The position numbers and the translations under genes are program-made. From positions 9,410 through 25,629 of the forward strand of contig DLXW01000103.1 in assembly GCA_003448685.1 (NCBI GenBank): a DNA stretch of 16,220 nt. The letters are read 5' to 3'. A model generated the notes under the pieces. It worked only from the letters and a program-made list of their open reading frames with translations, did not search any database and was not told where the DNA came from. Shown piece by piece: positions 1 through 7,726 of this stretch; positions within the stretch are counted from its first letter, which is position 1, and each line of letters starts with the position of its first letter. Origin of the DNA: Cyanothece sp. UBA12306 (lineage in GTDB: Bacteria; Cyanobacteriota; Cyanobacteriia; Cyanobacteriales; Microcystaceae).

Positions 1-1886
1 GGTAACAAAGGTTCATTAATTTCATTAGTCACCGGAGGAGCAGGGGGTTCAAGGATTTTTTGCCAAGCTTTAATCTGAAGTTGTGCCGAATTGTAAGACC
101 CACTTTCATAGGGGATCATCTTAGCTAATTTAATAGCTTCTTGCAATAAAGAACGTCTGGCTTGATCTTCAGCCATTGATAAAAGTTGAGCGCTCCAACG
201 ATTAAGCGCTTGTCTGCTTTGGGAGCTAACATCAGTAGAGCGAGGAATTTTCCGTACTAAATCCATAGCCGAGGCCAAAGCTTGGGGGGTTTTTCTTTGA
301 GCGATGAGATAGGCTTCTTGAAGGTCTTTTTGGGAGCGAATTTCTCGTTGCCACTGTCGAATGTTATTGCGAGCTTCTTGATAAAGAATACGTCCACGGC
401 CAATGCGTTCAGCAGCATTAATGGCGGCTTGATAGTCTTTAGCATTAGCGAGGGCTACAGCTTGATCAAATAAGGGTTGATCTTCTTGACGTTGAATATT
501 ATTGCGCCATTTTTGGATATCTTGCTTGGCATCCCACGATAAAGCGCGATTAGGGCCAATTAGACTAGCTTTAGCGATCGCTTCTTGTAGCGATGAAATA
601 CTGCCACCACGAGCCAAATCTCTGGCCTGATCCAAAAGAGGTTGATCTTCGGAAATTTGAACCTGACGAGTCCAGTCTTTGATATCTTTTCGGGCTTCTC
701 CATAGCGGGGGTTATCTGAAGTTACTAATTCTGCCGAAGCAATAGCCCCATTCAAGTCATTAATAGTACCGCCTTGGGCCAAATCACGGGCTTTTTCTAG
801 ATGGGTGACCCCTTCAATTTCGAGTTGCCAACGACTAATCAAATCTTGGGCTTCTTGGTACAGAGGACGATCAGCATCTATTTCTTGGGCTGAAGCGATG
901 GCCATTTCTAAACTTTCTACGCTGCCCATTTTGGCTTCCATTCCTGCACTGGCTAAAGCTTTCCAGTCATTAATTTCTTCTCCCAATGCCAGGGTTTCAG
1001 GGAGACGATCAACCACATCGAGAACACTTTCCCAACTGTTTTGATCCATCAAGGTTTCAATTCTACTAACTAACTTCTCCTTGGCTTCCTCGATAATTTT
1101 TTGAGCTTCTCTATGGGCGTAACTATCGGGGGCGATTTTCTGAGCATCGGTGATCGCCTGTAGCCAATTATCTACTCCTCCACGACGTAAAATTCTATAG
1201 GCGTTATCGAGTTTACTGCTTTCTTCTTGGGCTAATTGGATTTCCCTGACTGTTTCATCGTATTTAGTGGTTGCCCAATATTTATTTTCGAGGCTTAATA
1301 GCTTAACCGCCGAACGAAAGGCTTCATTCCATTGGGTATTCCGTAGATGTTCCTCAACTTGAGCAAAAATTTCTTCCCCTTTTTGCCAAAGATTTCTCCA
1401 CTCTTCTATCCGTTTCTCAACCACTGAGTAGACTTGAACATGGCTTGGTATTTTGCGGGCAACGGAAATGGATTCGTCCAACCTTCCTGCTTGGAAATCT
1501 TCTTCGGCAATATCAAGAATAGATACCGCCCATTCTTCTACGTGGCGATTAATATCTTTTCTGAGGGGATGGTCTGAAGATAAGGCTTCTACGAGGTTAA
1601 TAGCTTGGAGTAAGCCATCTACTGTCCCTTTATCGGCTTCTATTTGAGCGCAATAGAGTCGGGTGGAGGCTGAGGCGATCGGCCAAAATACCCGCGTACA
1701 TTGAGCAGATTTAGGCAGTTTTAGTAACATGGAAGTTGCGGTGAATCCCACAGTTCCAGAAGCCAGAATAACAGCGATCGCCCAGATTTGCCACGGTAGT
1801 TGGCTTAATTTTTGTAATTGGGGCAAAATTTTCCCTTTTACAGGCAAGTCTTTGACTGGGGTTGGCGTTTCAGTAGATTGATTCAT
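1..1886 (-). CDS. Membrane-anchored helical-repeat protein, C-terminus beyond window
   Basis: The reading frame is open from an ATG at 1886 to the left edge, giving 628 codons without a stop; the 3' end lies outside the window. Residues 1-30 are polar and proline-containing, residues about 33-56 form one membrane helix, and the remainder is predicted helical and charged. From about residue 85 onward there are repeats of roughly 50 residues with a loose pattern of AI..A..I, then Y.EA...I..W. Clear copies begin near residues 233, 323, 365, 418, 473 and 521, with weaker ones before. Such cyanobacterial proteins are often labelled 'chromosome segregation ATPase', but no Walker motif is visible, so I do not accept that name. 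Topology suggests a short cytoplasmic N-terminus and a large soluble domain on the other side. Function unknown; scaffold or protein-binding repeats are an inference. Confidence 0.85.
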   Translation of the reverse strand, partial: MNQSTETPTPVKDLPVKGKILPQLQKLSQLPWQIWAIAVILASGTVGFTATSMLLKLPKSAQCTRVFWPIASASTRLYCAQIEADKGTVDGLLQAINLVEALSSDHPLRKDINRHVEEWAVSILDIAEEDFQAGRLDESISVARKIPSHVQVYSVVEKRIEEWRNLWQKGEEIFAQVEEHLRNTQWNEAFRSAVKLLSLENKYWATTKYDETVREIQLAQEESSKLDNAYRILRRGGVDNWLQAITDAQKIAPDSYAHREAQKIIEEAKEKLVSRIETLMDQNSWESVLDVVDRLPETLALGEEINDWKALASAGMEAKMGSVESLEMAIASAQEIDADRPLYQEAQDLISRWQLEIEGVTHLEKARDLAQGGTINDLNGAIASAELVTSDNPRYGEARKDIKDWTRQVQISEDQPLLDQARDLARGGSISSLQEAIAKASLIGPNRALSWDAKQDIQKWRNNIQRQEDQPLFDQAVALANAKDYQAAINAAERIGRGRILYQEARNNIRQWQREIRSQKDLQEAYLIAQRKTPQALASAMDLVRKIPRSTDVSSQSRQALNRWSAQLLSMAEDQARRSLLQEAIKLAKMIPYESGSYNSAQLQIKAWQKILEPPAPPVTNEINEPLL

Positions 1887-2098
1887 AGCTTACAAGGCCC
1901 TCATGCCTCAATTGTCCTCATCACCTAAATCAGCTCGATCGGTCATTGTTACTAAATTTTCATCCGGTAGCAAATCTTAAGAATCATGTTAACAAGATTT
2001 CTTTTTATTAGCCATTCTCGATTCAAGTTTTGAATATTGGATCGATATTGTCGACAAAATCCGCCGTAATAATTGATATTTCTAGGGATAAAACCCCT

Positions 2099-2386
2099 CT
2101 AAATTGCTTGAATTACGACAAAAGGCTGAACAATTAATGTCTTAAACATCTTAGAAGTATCACTATTCCAAATAGTTAATTGTTCTGGCGATGGTTTAGA
2201 AATCAAAGCTTCACTAATCCAGTGTTGTACTGCATCGGTATCATCTTGGGCAATAGCAACTGCCACTTCTAGCAAATCTAAGTGGTCGGTGACGATAATT
2301 ATGGCATCTCTTTGAGCATGAGGGATTAAATCTTGCCATTGAGCCTCTGCGAGGTCTTCGTTAAGACGGGTTTTCAAATCTTGCAT
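2099..2386 (-). CDS. DUF2288 family protein
   Basis: A 95-residue soluble acidic protein beginning MQDLKTRLNEDLAEA. The central stretch (DLIPHAQRDAIIIV, LDLLEVAVAIAQDD, VQHWISEALI, LIVQPFVVIQ) matches what I know of the DUF2288 family, common in cyanobacteria and some proteobacteria; its function is unknown. The frame is open upstream to a TTG at 2440, but the ATG at 2386 starts exactly where family members begin, so I use it. No clear ribosome binding site precedes it. It lies 68 bases after the stop of the MscS-like gene on the same strand, with no obvious terminator between, so it is probably the last gene of that operon. The family call is made by memory of sequence features, not by a search. 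Confidence 0.8.
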   Translation of the reverse strand: MQDLKTRLNEDLAEAQWQDLIPHAQRDAIIIVTDHLDLLEVAVAIAQDDTDAVQHWISEALISKPSPEQLTIWNSDTSKMFKTLIVQPFVVIQAI

Positions 2387-2454
2387 CGAACAGTAATTTA
2401 GAGGTAACTGGTTACATAGCTTAACAGCTAAGCAGAGCAAAAGTCTAAATCTGG

Positions 2455-3582
2455 TTAAATGGGAACCGATGATTCAACATAAACTGTTGGTTCTTTCATT
2501 GTAAATTGCATTCCGTAGTTCAGGAGTTGTTTAGAAATTGATTCATTAGCTAATGCGAGTAACTGTCTGCGAAATTCTTGGGAATTACCTTGGGAACCCA
2601 AAACAAATAAACTCACTTGAGCGCGAACTCCTCGATCTTTTCCTTTTGGTAAAAATTTAATACTGGTACTGTTAGGATCAATCCCAAAGATCGAATTAGT
2701 GCTTTCCTTCACAACTTTTTCTAACATTGCTTGTTCAGATTTTTCTAGCATTTCGTCAAAATCAAAATATAACAACACCATGATTTTTTTCCCTCGACTA
2801 ACATTTTCAATATCTACATTAGACATGGTTGAGTTAGGAACAACGATCATGGTGCTTTTAGCTAGAGTTCTTAGTTTAGTTGAGCGTATCCCAATTGATT
2901 CAACTCTTGCTAGGACAACTCCTTGAGAAGTTAAACTAATCCGAATATATTCTCCCACTGAATAGGGACGATCTAGATATACTACCAATGTTCCGACAAT
3001 TTGTTCTAGGGTTTTTTGAGCCGCAAAAGCAACAGCTAAACCCCCAATTCCTAAACCAGCTAGCACCCCAACTAAATTAACATTTTGGCTTTGAGCAAAA
3101 GCTAAAGCAGCCAATACTCCAATCACTACATTGATAACTGTTTCTAGAATAAATAATAACTCATCGATGTCTAAACCAATTTTGCGAATTAGATTAACAC
3201 CATAAATTCTTAAAAAGTTACGAAATAGTCCTGCAAATAAAAAAGCTAGGCTCAAGGTTACCGAGAAATCCACCCCTAATTTCAAATAACGATACAATCC
3301 TCCATACTCTTTGATAAATTCTAGAGCTACATAAAAGAGAAGTAATGTGATACTAATTGTTAGAGATTTCTCGACGGATTCGACAATATTTTGGTAAATT
3401 TTAAAAATTGCCTCTGTTGTCAATTTTTTAACTAAGTTTTTGATAAATGTAGGCAGTAATTTCCCCAATCCTAGGCAAATCAAAATACCTAAAATAAACA
3501 GGCCAAAGCGAATGACAAAATTAATTAAATAATCTTGCATTTCTTGATTAAAGTTGAGCCAAGAAGGTATTTCTAAAGGCAT
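2455..3582 (-). CDS. MscS-family mechanosensitive channel (second of tandem pair)
   Basis: About 375 residues. Four N-terminal hydrophobic segments are followed by the MscS pore helix (GLGIGGLAVAFAAQKTLEQI), the RPYSVGEYI transition, the beta domain (VESIGIRSTKLRTLAKSTMIVVPNS) and an alpha/beta C-terminal domain ending VYVESSVPI. MscS proteins are inner-membrane channels that open under membrane tension and release solutes on osmotic downshock; some cyanobacterial relatives may have other roles. The frame could start at the ATG at 3588, but GGAA abuts that codon, whereas it lies seven bases before the ATG at 3582, which I prefer. The gene begins 19 bases after the stop of a paralogue on the same strand, so the two are almost certainly co-transcribed. 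The pair shares the pore helix, the beta domain and an IFGID motif, indicating an old tandem duplication. Confidence 0.9.
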   Translation of the reverse strand: MPLEIPSWLNFNQEMQDYLINFVIRFGLFILGILICLGLGKLLPTFIKNLVKKLTTEAIFKIYQNIVESVEKSLTISITLLLFYVALEFIKEYGGLYRYLKLGVDFSVTLSLAFLFAGLFRNFLRIYGVNLIRKIGLDIDELLFILETVINVVIGVLAALAFAQSQNVNLVGVLAGLGIGGLAVAFAAQKTLEQIVGTLVVYLDRPYSVGEYIRISLTSQGVVLARVESIGIRSTKLRTLAKSTMIVVPNSTMSNVDIENVSRGKKIMVLLYFDFDEMLEKSEQAMLEKVVKESTNSIFGIDPNSTSIKFLPKGKDRGVRAQVSLFVLGSQGNSQEFRRQLLALANESISKQLLNYGMQFTMKEPTVYVESSVPI

Positions 3583-3601
3583 ATTCATTTCCGGTTTTTA
3601 A

Positions 3602-4708
3602 TTAAAGAGTAATAGGAGCATTAACATTAATCGATTTTTCTTCAAGATTATAATCAATTCCATATTGTTGTATATTTAAAATCATGTTTTGTTTAGCGAT
3701 ATTTAGCAAATTACCCCGCATTTCCATTGATAGTTCTCCAGAACCTAGAATAAAAAAGCTAACTTGCGCCTGAGTAATTAAGGAACCTTCATTTGATGAA
3801 AAATCGCTAAAAGATACTTCAGTATTGCGAGAATCAATACCAAAAATACCTTGACCACTTTTTAGAATTTCTTGACGAATTAAGGCTTTTTCTTGCTCGC
3901 TAATTTGTCGAGCAAAAGTCAGGTAGAATAGGGCTACAATTTTTTGAGCTCCGCTAAAATTTTCAATAGTAACTTGAGTTAGAGAATTATTAGGAATAAT
4001 ACTGATTGTTCCTTTACCAGAATTACGAACTTTAGTGGAACGTAAGCCTATAGATTCAACTTTACCGAAGGTTCCATCGGGTAATCCAATATAATCATCA
4101 ACAACAAAAGGCCGATCAATAAAAAGAACTATTCCTCCAAATAATTGAGATAAAGTTTGCTGAGCAGCAAAAGCAATCGCTATTCCTCCAATTCCTAAAC
4201 TAGCAGTTATTGCTAGGATATTAATCTGGTGAACCTCAGCAAAAATTGACAAAACAATCAAAAAAATTAGTCCATCAGCAATAATGTTAGTTACTACCAG
4301 TAATTCACCATTAACTTTCCGATTTATTGCCACATCTGACATATAAGCTGCAAAAAATTGATCAAATAACTCAGAACCTAACCAAACAACTCCTATGGCA
4401 ATTAATAAACCTAAGGGATATTCTAAATACTTTAAGAAATTGTTGGTTGATACAATTACAAGAGTTAGATCAATGACGCTTAAAATTGTAAGAGTTACCA
4501 ACCATTTTTGCTGGGAAACAACAGCTTTCTTATAAATTTCTTGGGACTTAACCGATGAAAAACGATTAATAAAAAACTGATTGATTTTTTTAACAGCCAA
4601 TTGTACAATAAATAGAGCTATCAACAATAATATAGACGATGAAATCAAAAAAGCGATAATTTTTATCACGATAATGTTGTTCTCAATAACTTCTAAAAAT
4701 ATGTCCAT
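3602..4708 (-). CDS. MscS-family mechanosensitive channel (first of tandem pair)
   Basis: About 368 residues from the ATG at 4708. Hydrophobic segments near the N-terminus are followed by the MscS pore helix (SLGIGGIAIAFAAQQTLSQL), the RPFVVDDYI transition, the beta domain (KVESIGLRSTKVR, TISIIPNNSLTQVTIENFSG) and a C-terminal domain ending INVNAPITL. The frame extends upstream to a TTG at 4798, but that start would overlap the divergent queC coding region by 12 bases, and the ATG directly precedes the first membrane helix. The ribosome binding site is weak, so the start is not certain. It is the first gene of a minus-strand operon with the second MscS paralogue and the DUF2288 gene. Its promoter should lie in the 78 bases shared with queC. 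Confidence 0.88.
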   Translation of the reverse strand: MDIFLEVIENNIIVIKIIAFLISSSILLLIALFIVQLAVKKINQFFINRFSSVKSQEIYKKAVVSQQKWLVTLTILSVIDLTLVIVSTNNFLKYLEYPLGLLIAIGVVWLGSELFDQFFAAYMSDVAINRKVNGELLVVTNIIADGLIFLIVLSIFAEVHQINILAITASLGIGGIAIAFAAQQTLSQLFGGIVLFIDRPFVVDDYIGLPDGTFGKVESIGLRSTKVRNSGKGTISIIPNNSLTQVTIENFSGAQKIVALFYLTFARQISEQEKALIRQEILKSGQGIFGIDSRNTEVSFSDFSSNEGSLITQAQVSFFILGSGELSMEMRGNLLNIAKQNMILNIQQYGIDYNLEEKSINVNAPITL

Positions 4709-4749
4709 AATCACTAAAAATATTATGAATTTAATTTTATTTGGTAGGA

Positions 4750-4778
4750 TTGACAATATAGATAAGCTATTCTGATTA
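4750..4778 (+). promoter_or_regulatory. Candidate sigma70-type promoter for queC
   Basis: TTGACA at 4750-4755 is a perfect -35 box, followed after 17 bases by TGATTA at 4773-4778, a fair -10. The predicted start of transcription (about 4785) falls almost on the queC ATG at 4787, which would make the message leaderless. This fits the lack of a ribosome binding site. A start elsewhere cannot be excluded. Confidence 0.4.
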
Positions 4779-4786
4779 AACAGACT

Positions 4787-5473
4787 ATGATCCACCAACC
4801 TAAAGCGGTTATCTTATTATCAGGGGGTTTAGATTCAGCTACTTCAGGCGCGATCGCTATCTCGGAAGGTTACAATGTAATTGCTATTTCTTTTCGCTAC
4901 GGACAACGGCATGAAAAGGAATTAGAATCAGCAATTAATATAGCACAAGCTTTGGGTATTACGGAACATTACACCGTTGATGTCAATATAGCCCAATGGG
5001 GTGGCTCATCCCTCACCGATACTTCTTTAAATCTTCCCCAAGAAGGAATTAACCCTAATATTATCCCTTCTACCTATGTTCCAGGCAGAAATACAGTCTT
5101 TATTGCCATCGCCCTTTCCCTAGCAGAAGCTAAAGAAGCAAAAGCAATTTTTTTAGGCATTAATGCCATCGATTATTCGGGTTATCCCGATTGTCGTCCA
5201 GACTATCTTCAAGCTTATCAAACTTTAGCTAATTTGTCTTCCAAGGCTGGAATTGAAGGCAATGCTCCTCAATTAATTGCTCCTTTAATTAATGATTCTA
5301 AAGTAGATATTGTCCGTCGTGCTGTTAGTTTAGGAGTCCCTATTGAGCAGACTTGGTCCTGTTATCAAGGGGGAGAAAAACCCTGTGGTTTTTGTGATTC
5401 TTGTCGAATACGCGATCGTGCTTTAATTGATGCAGGATACCCTCATTTGGCTAGTTTTAATAATATAGATTGA
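4787..5473 (+). CDS. queC: 7-cyano-7-deazaguanine synthase QueC
   Basis: A 228-residue protein of normal QueC length. QueC converts 7-carboxy-7-deazaguanine to preQ0 using ATP and ammonia, in the cytoplasm, on the pathway to queuosine in tRNA. The PP-loop ATP motif SGGLDSAT is at residues 12-19. YGQRHEKE (38-45), YVPGRNTVF (97-105), [15 protein letters not shown] (124-138) and the zinc site [17 protein letters not shown], with Cys192, Cys200, Cys203 and Cys206, are all intact. The start ATG immediately precedes the first beta strand; no Shine-Dalgarno is visible. It is transcribed away from the MscS operon and lies 66 bases upstream of the next plus-strand gene. No preQ1 riboswitch is seen. 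No other queuosine genes are in the window. Confidence 0.97.
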   Translation: MIHQPKAVILLSGGLDSATSGAIAISEGYNVIAISFRYGQRHEKELESAINIAQALGITEHYTVDVNIAQWGGSSLTDTSLNLPQEGINPNIIPSTYVPGRNTVFIAIALSLAEAKEAKAIFLGINAIDYSGYPDCRPDYLQAYQTLANLSSKAGIEGNAPQLIAPLINDSKVDIVRRAVSLGVPIEQTWSCYQGGEKPCGFCDSCRIRDRALIDAGYPHLASFNNID

Positions 5474-5539
5474 CTTAACACAAGTTAACTTCAATATGAG
5501 AAAATAGTAGAATCAAAATTATCACTAGGTAGGTAAGCA

Positions 5540-6469
5540 ATGCGCGTTTTAATCATGGGTGGAACCCGTTTTATCGGGGTTTATCTAACTAAAGTTTTAG
5601 TGGAACAAGGACATGAAGTTGTTTTGTTTAACCGAGGTAATAAACCGGCTCCAGTTGCGGGAATACAACAAATTAAGGGCGATCGCAAAGATTTTAACCA
5701 ATTAAAAGAAAAATTGTCTTCAGAAAGTTTTGACGCTATTTTTGATAACAATGGACGGGAATTAAGCGATACTCAACCCTTGGTAGAAATCTTTTCAGAT
5801 CAGGTTAAACATTTTGTTTACGTAAGTTCAGCCGGAGTTTATTTAAAATCCCATCAAATGCCCCATATCGAAGGAGACGCACTTGATCCAAATAGTCGTC
5901 ATAAAGGAAAGTTTGAAACAGAAAATTACTTAGCTCAAAGCGATCTTCCTTGGACTTCTATTCGTCCAACTTATATCTATGGACCACAAAATTATAATGA
6001 TTTAGAAGCTTGGTTTTTTGATCGAATTGTTCGCGATCGCCCCCTGCCTATTCCAGGGAATGGGTTACATTTTACCCAATTTGGCCATGTTCAAGATTTA
6101 GCCAAAGCAATGGCCTCAATCTTAGGAAATCAACAAGCTATCGGACAAATTTATAACATTTCTGGAGAACGTTATGTAACTTTTAATGGCTTAGCTTATG
6201 CTTGTGCGATCGCTGCTGGAAAATCAGCAGATAACATTCAAATTGTTCATTACGATCCTACTAAATTTGACTTGGGTAAAAAGAAAGCTTTCCCTTTACG
6301 AATGCAGCATTTTTTCGCTGATGTTCATCAAGCATTAAATGATTTACAATGGACACCGGAATATGATTTAGTTGAGGGATTAAAAGACTCTTTTCATAAT
6401 GATTATTTAGTTTCAGGAAGGGATAAAGCTGAGATTGACTTTTCCCTCGATGATCAAATTTTAGCCTAG
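5540..6469 (+). CDS. NAD-dependent epimerase-fold protein, CSP41b-like
   Basis: A 309-residue extended-SDR (Rossmann) protein. The N-terminal nucleotide-binding motif GGTRFIG is at residues 7-13, with YVSSAGVY (94-101) and RPTYIYGPQNY (142-152) following. Overall it resembles the cyanobacterial homologues of plant chloroplast CSP41b, which binds and cleaves RNA and stabilises ribosomes and transcripts. The catalytic Tyr of the SDR YxxxK motif is not seen: in the segment SRHKGKFETENYL the Lys fits residue 124 but position 120 is Arg. That argues against ordinary epimerase chemistry, as in CSP41. A GGTAAG element sits just upstream of the ATG as a modest ribosome binding site. It lies downstream of queC on the same strand. 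The RNA-binding role is inferred from the family. Confidence 0.85.
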   Translation: MRVLIMGGTRFIGVYLTKVLVEQGHEVVLFNRGNKPAPVAGIQQIKGDRKDFNQLKEKLSSESFDAIFDNNGRELSDTQPLVEIFSDQVKHFVYVSSAGVYLKSHQMPHIEGDALDPNSRHKGKFETENYLAQSDLPWTSIRPTYIYGPQNYNDLEAWFFDRIVRDRPLPIPGNGLHFTQFGHVQDLAKAMASILGNQQAIGQIYNISGERYVTFNGLAYACAIAAGKSADNIQIVHYDPTKFDLGKKKAFPLRMQHFFADVHQALNDLQWTPEYDLVEGLKDSFHNDYLVSGRDKAEIDFSLDDQILA

Positions 6470-6482
6470 ATATAGAGTGAAG

Positions 6483-6851
6483 TTACGCGTCTGCTTCTTG
6501 CCAAAGTTCATGGAGAAAATATTCAGCGCGATCGCTCAATTGACAGACAAATAATCCTTCTTCGCTATCGGGTTCAGAGGTTAACCAAGTTCCTTGTAAA
6601 ACCACCTCAACCCAATGGCGATCGCAGATATTCACCGCTAAAATTTCTCCCACTTGCATTTTTGCCGCATTGACTAAATCTTCGAGATAAGTCAAATTAG
6701 AAGGCAGTAAAAATGCTGCTGTACTTGGTTTGATCGATAAATCTGTACCAGAGCGTAAGGCTAATAATACCCTATTGTTTACCCATTCTTCTAAAACTTG
6801 GGTCAAAGATTCTAACTCACATCCGTTTTCTGTATAAATTAGTTTTAACAT
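6483..6851 (-). CDS. Conserved cyanobacterial hypothetical protein (alr0857-like)
   Basis: A 122-residue soluble acidic protein starting MLKLIYTENGCELESL. I recall it as a cyanobacteria-restricted family sometimes named after Anabaena alr0857; no function is known to me. Visible features are a conserved N-terminal TENG.ELE segment, an LEEWVNNRVLLALRSG helix, the STAAFLLP segment and a C-terminal WVEVVLQGTWL followed by an acidic tail. The frame reaches a GTG at 6878, but that lies inside the stem of the terminator hairpin, so the ATG at 6851, with GGGAG and AAGG just upstream, is the better start. It converges on the CSP41b-like gene with a 13-base gap. The upstream terminator implies either its own promoter or controlled read-through. 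Confidence 0.75.
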   Translation of the reverse strand: MLKLIYTENGCELESLTQVLEEWVNNRVLLALRSGTDLSIKPSTAAFLLPSNLTYLEDLVNAAKMQVGEILAVNICDRHWVEVVLQGTWLTSEPDSEEGLFVCQLSDRAEYFLHELWQEADA

Positions 6852-6865
6852 CCTTAATCTCTCCC

Positions 6866-6900
6866 AAAAAACCCCCACTTTCTCATCCTGAAAGCGGGGG
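6866..6900 (-). terminator. Rho-independent terminator or attenuator
   Basis: On the minus strand an 11-base-pair stem (CCCCCGCTTTC with GAAAGTGGGGG, one G-U pair, seven-base loop) is followed directly by six T. The same position is an A-C mismatch on the plus strand and no T run follows there, so it works only for minus-strand transcripts. It ends the hypothetical gene at 6927-7193 but lies only 14 bases before the ATG at 6851. Confidence 0.88.
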
Positions 6901-6926
6901 TAAAATAAAACTTAAAAAGTTGGTTT

Positions 6927-7193
6927 TTACCAGGGAACAGGTTTAAATCGCCTGTTATTCCCGCTAGTTAGAGTTATGAATATATGATTTTCTCTCAAGT
7001 AATAATTACCCTGAGAAAAATGATCTCGAAGTAATTTAATTGCTGGTGAAAAGATTTTGTCATTAGCCCTACTTTGATTGTTGATGTTACTTTCTATTGC
7101 TAAGTATTCCCCGTTAAGTGATCTAAGTCGCTCAGGGAAAAAATTGCTGAAAATAAATTGAATAATCAATCGAAGATTAAGCGGTAACATCAT
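6927..7193 (-). CDS. Hypothetical protein, 88 residues
   Basis: I do not recognise this family. It is a short basic protein, MMLPLNLRLIIQFIFSNFFP at the start, then a polar segment rich in Asn, Ser and Arg, ending NNRRFKPVPW. The first 20 residues are hydrophobic and could be a membrane-associated helix or an uncleaved signal. Two consecutive ATGs (7193 and 7190) leave the exact start open; no strong ribosome binding site is present. Support that it is real comes from an ATG start, a strong terminator 26 bases past the stop on the same strand, and a promoter-sized divergent gap to the ribbon-helix-helix gene. A YYLRENHIFITL segment could be a short beta region. Codon use looks like its neighbours. 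Confidence 0.6.
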   Translation of the reverse strand: MMLPLNLRLIIQFIFSNFFPERLRSLNGEYLAIESNINNQSRANDKIFSPAIKLLRDHFSQGNYYLRENHIFITLTSGNNRRFKPVPW

Positions 7194-7239
7194 AGTTTTT
7201 CGACCATGTTCAAGCTAACTTTTCTATACTACACTTATA

Positions 7240-7247
7240 TTACGTAA
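7240..7247. promoter_or_regulatory. Palindrome TTACGTAA in divergent promoter region
   Basis: A perfect 8-base palindrome lies in the 79-base gap between the 88-residue hypothetical gene and the ribbon-helix-helix gene, next to TATA-like boxes read on either strand. Short palindromes are common targets for ribbon-helix-helix proteins, so autoregulation is possible; the link is inference. Confidence 0.25.
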
Positions 7248-7272
7248 ATGTCCACCCGTTTGGAGAAAAATC

Positions 7273-7605
7273 ATGAAAACTCCTCCCAAAACTGCAACAA
7301 CAGACATGGAAGTCACCAGTATTCGCTTAGAAAAGGTATTAAAAGAAAGACTCAAAGAACTTTCAGGAAACCAAGGTTATCAGGCTCTTATCAGAGATAT
7401 CCTCTGGAATTATGTACAGCAAAAATCAGGAGAATATAGACCCCAATTTATCCCCTCAGATATTCGGGTTATCTTTGAAGCGACAGCAAAAAAAGATGAG
7501 AGTTGTGTTCTCACAGGTAAACTAATCAACCAGAACGAATCAATGTTATTAGGATTAACTATTTATGGAGATTTAGTACCTTTGAGTATTGATAGTTTAG
7601 ATTGA
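7273..7605 (+). CDS. Ribbon-helix-helix protein with conserved cyanobacterial C-terminus
   Basis: A 110-residue protein. Residues about 14-50 (VTSIRLEKVLKERLKELS, then GYQALIRDILWNYVQQ) look like a ribbon-helix-helix DNA-binding fold of the CopG/Arc/MetJ type: one beta strand for DNA contact and two helices for the dimer. The C-terminal half (FIPSDIRVIFEAT, CVLTGKLINQNESMLLGLT, GDLVPLSIDSL) is not part of that fold and looks like a conserved partner domain of unknown role. GGAG lies seven bases before the ATG, which fixes the start and argues against an overlapping frame beginning at 7248. Its divergent neighbour does not resemble a toxin, so I do not call it an antitoxin. A housekeeping cyanobacterial regulator is the best description. 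Confidence 0.8.
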   Translation: MKTPPKTATTDMEVTSIRLEKVLKERLKELSGNQGYQALIRDILWNYVQQKSGEYRPQFIPSDIRVIFEATAKKDESCVLTGKLINQNESMLLGLTIYGDLVPLSIDSLD

Positions 7606-7706
7606 TAAAATTACGATTAATTAAGTTCAAAAAATTACCTCTACAATTCACAATTCATAAATCGCGATTGATAATTCTACATTCCCAGCGTATTGACTCA
7701 ACCAGA

Positions 7707-7724
7707 ATCATTCGTTAGAATGAT
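7707..7724. repeat. Inverted repeat, 7-bp arms
   Basis: ATCATTC and GAATGAT flank a four-base loop. No T run follows, so it is not an ordinary terminator of the gene at 7273-7605. It lies three bases before the GC palindrome at 7727-7747. Confidence 0.5.
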
Positions 7725-7726
7725 CA

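Noticed and set aside
282..1647. Several short open frames on the plus strand
   Set aside because: They are shadows of the minus-strand repeat protein, with no ribosome binding sites or recognisable motifs.
4709..4786. PreQ1 riboswitch before queC
   Set aside because: No preQ1 aptamer pattern is visible and there is no room for a leader after the likely promoter.
4581..4798. A plus-strand frame and an upstream TTG start within the MscS/queC border
   Set aside because: The plus frame is a shadow of the first MscS gene. The TTG start would overlap queC, and the ATG at 4708 fits the first membrane helix.
7248..7439. Frame overlapping the ribbon-helix-helix gene
   Set aside because: The frame at 7273 has a Shine-Dalgarno at the right distance and clear domain content; this one has neither.
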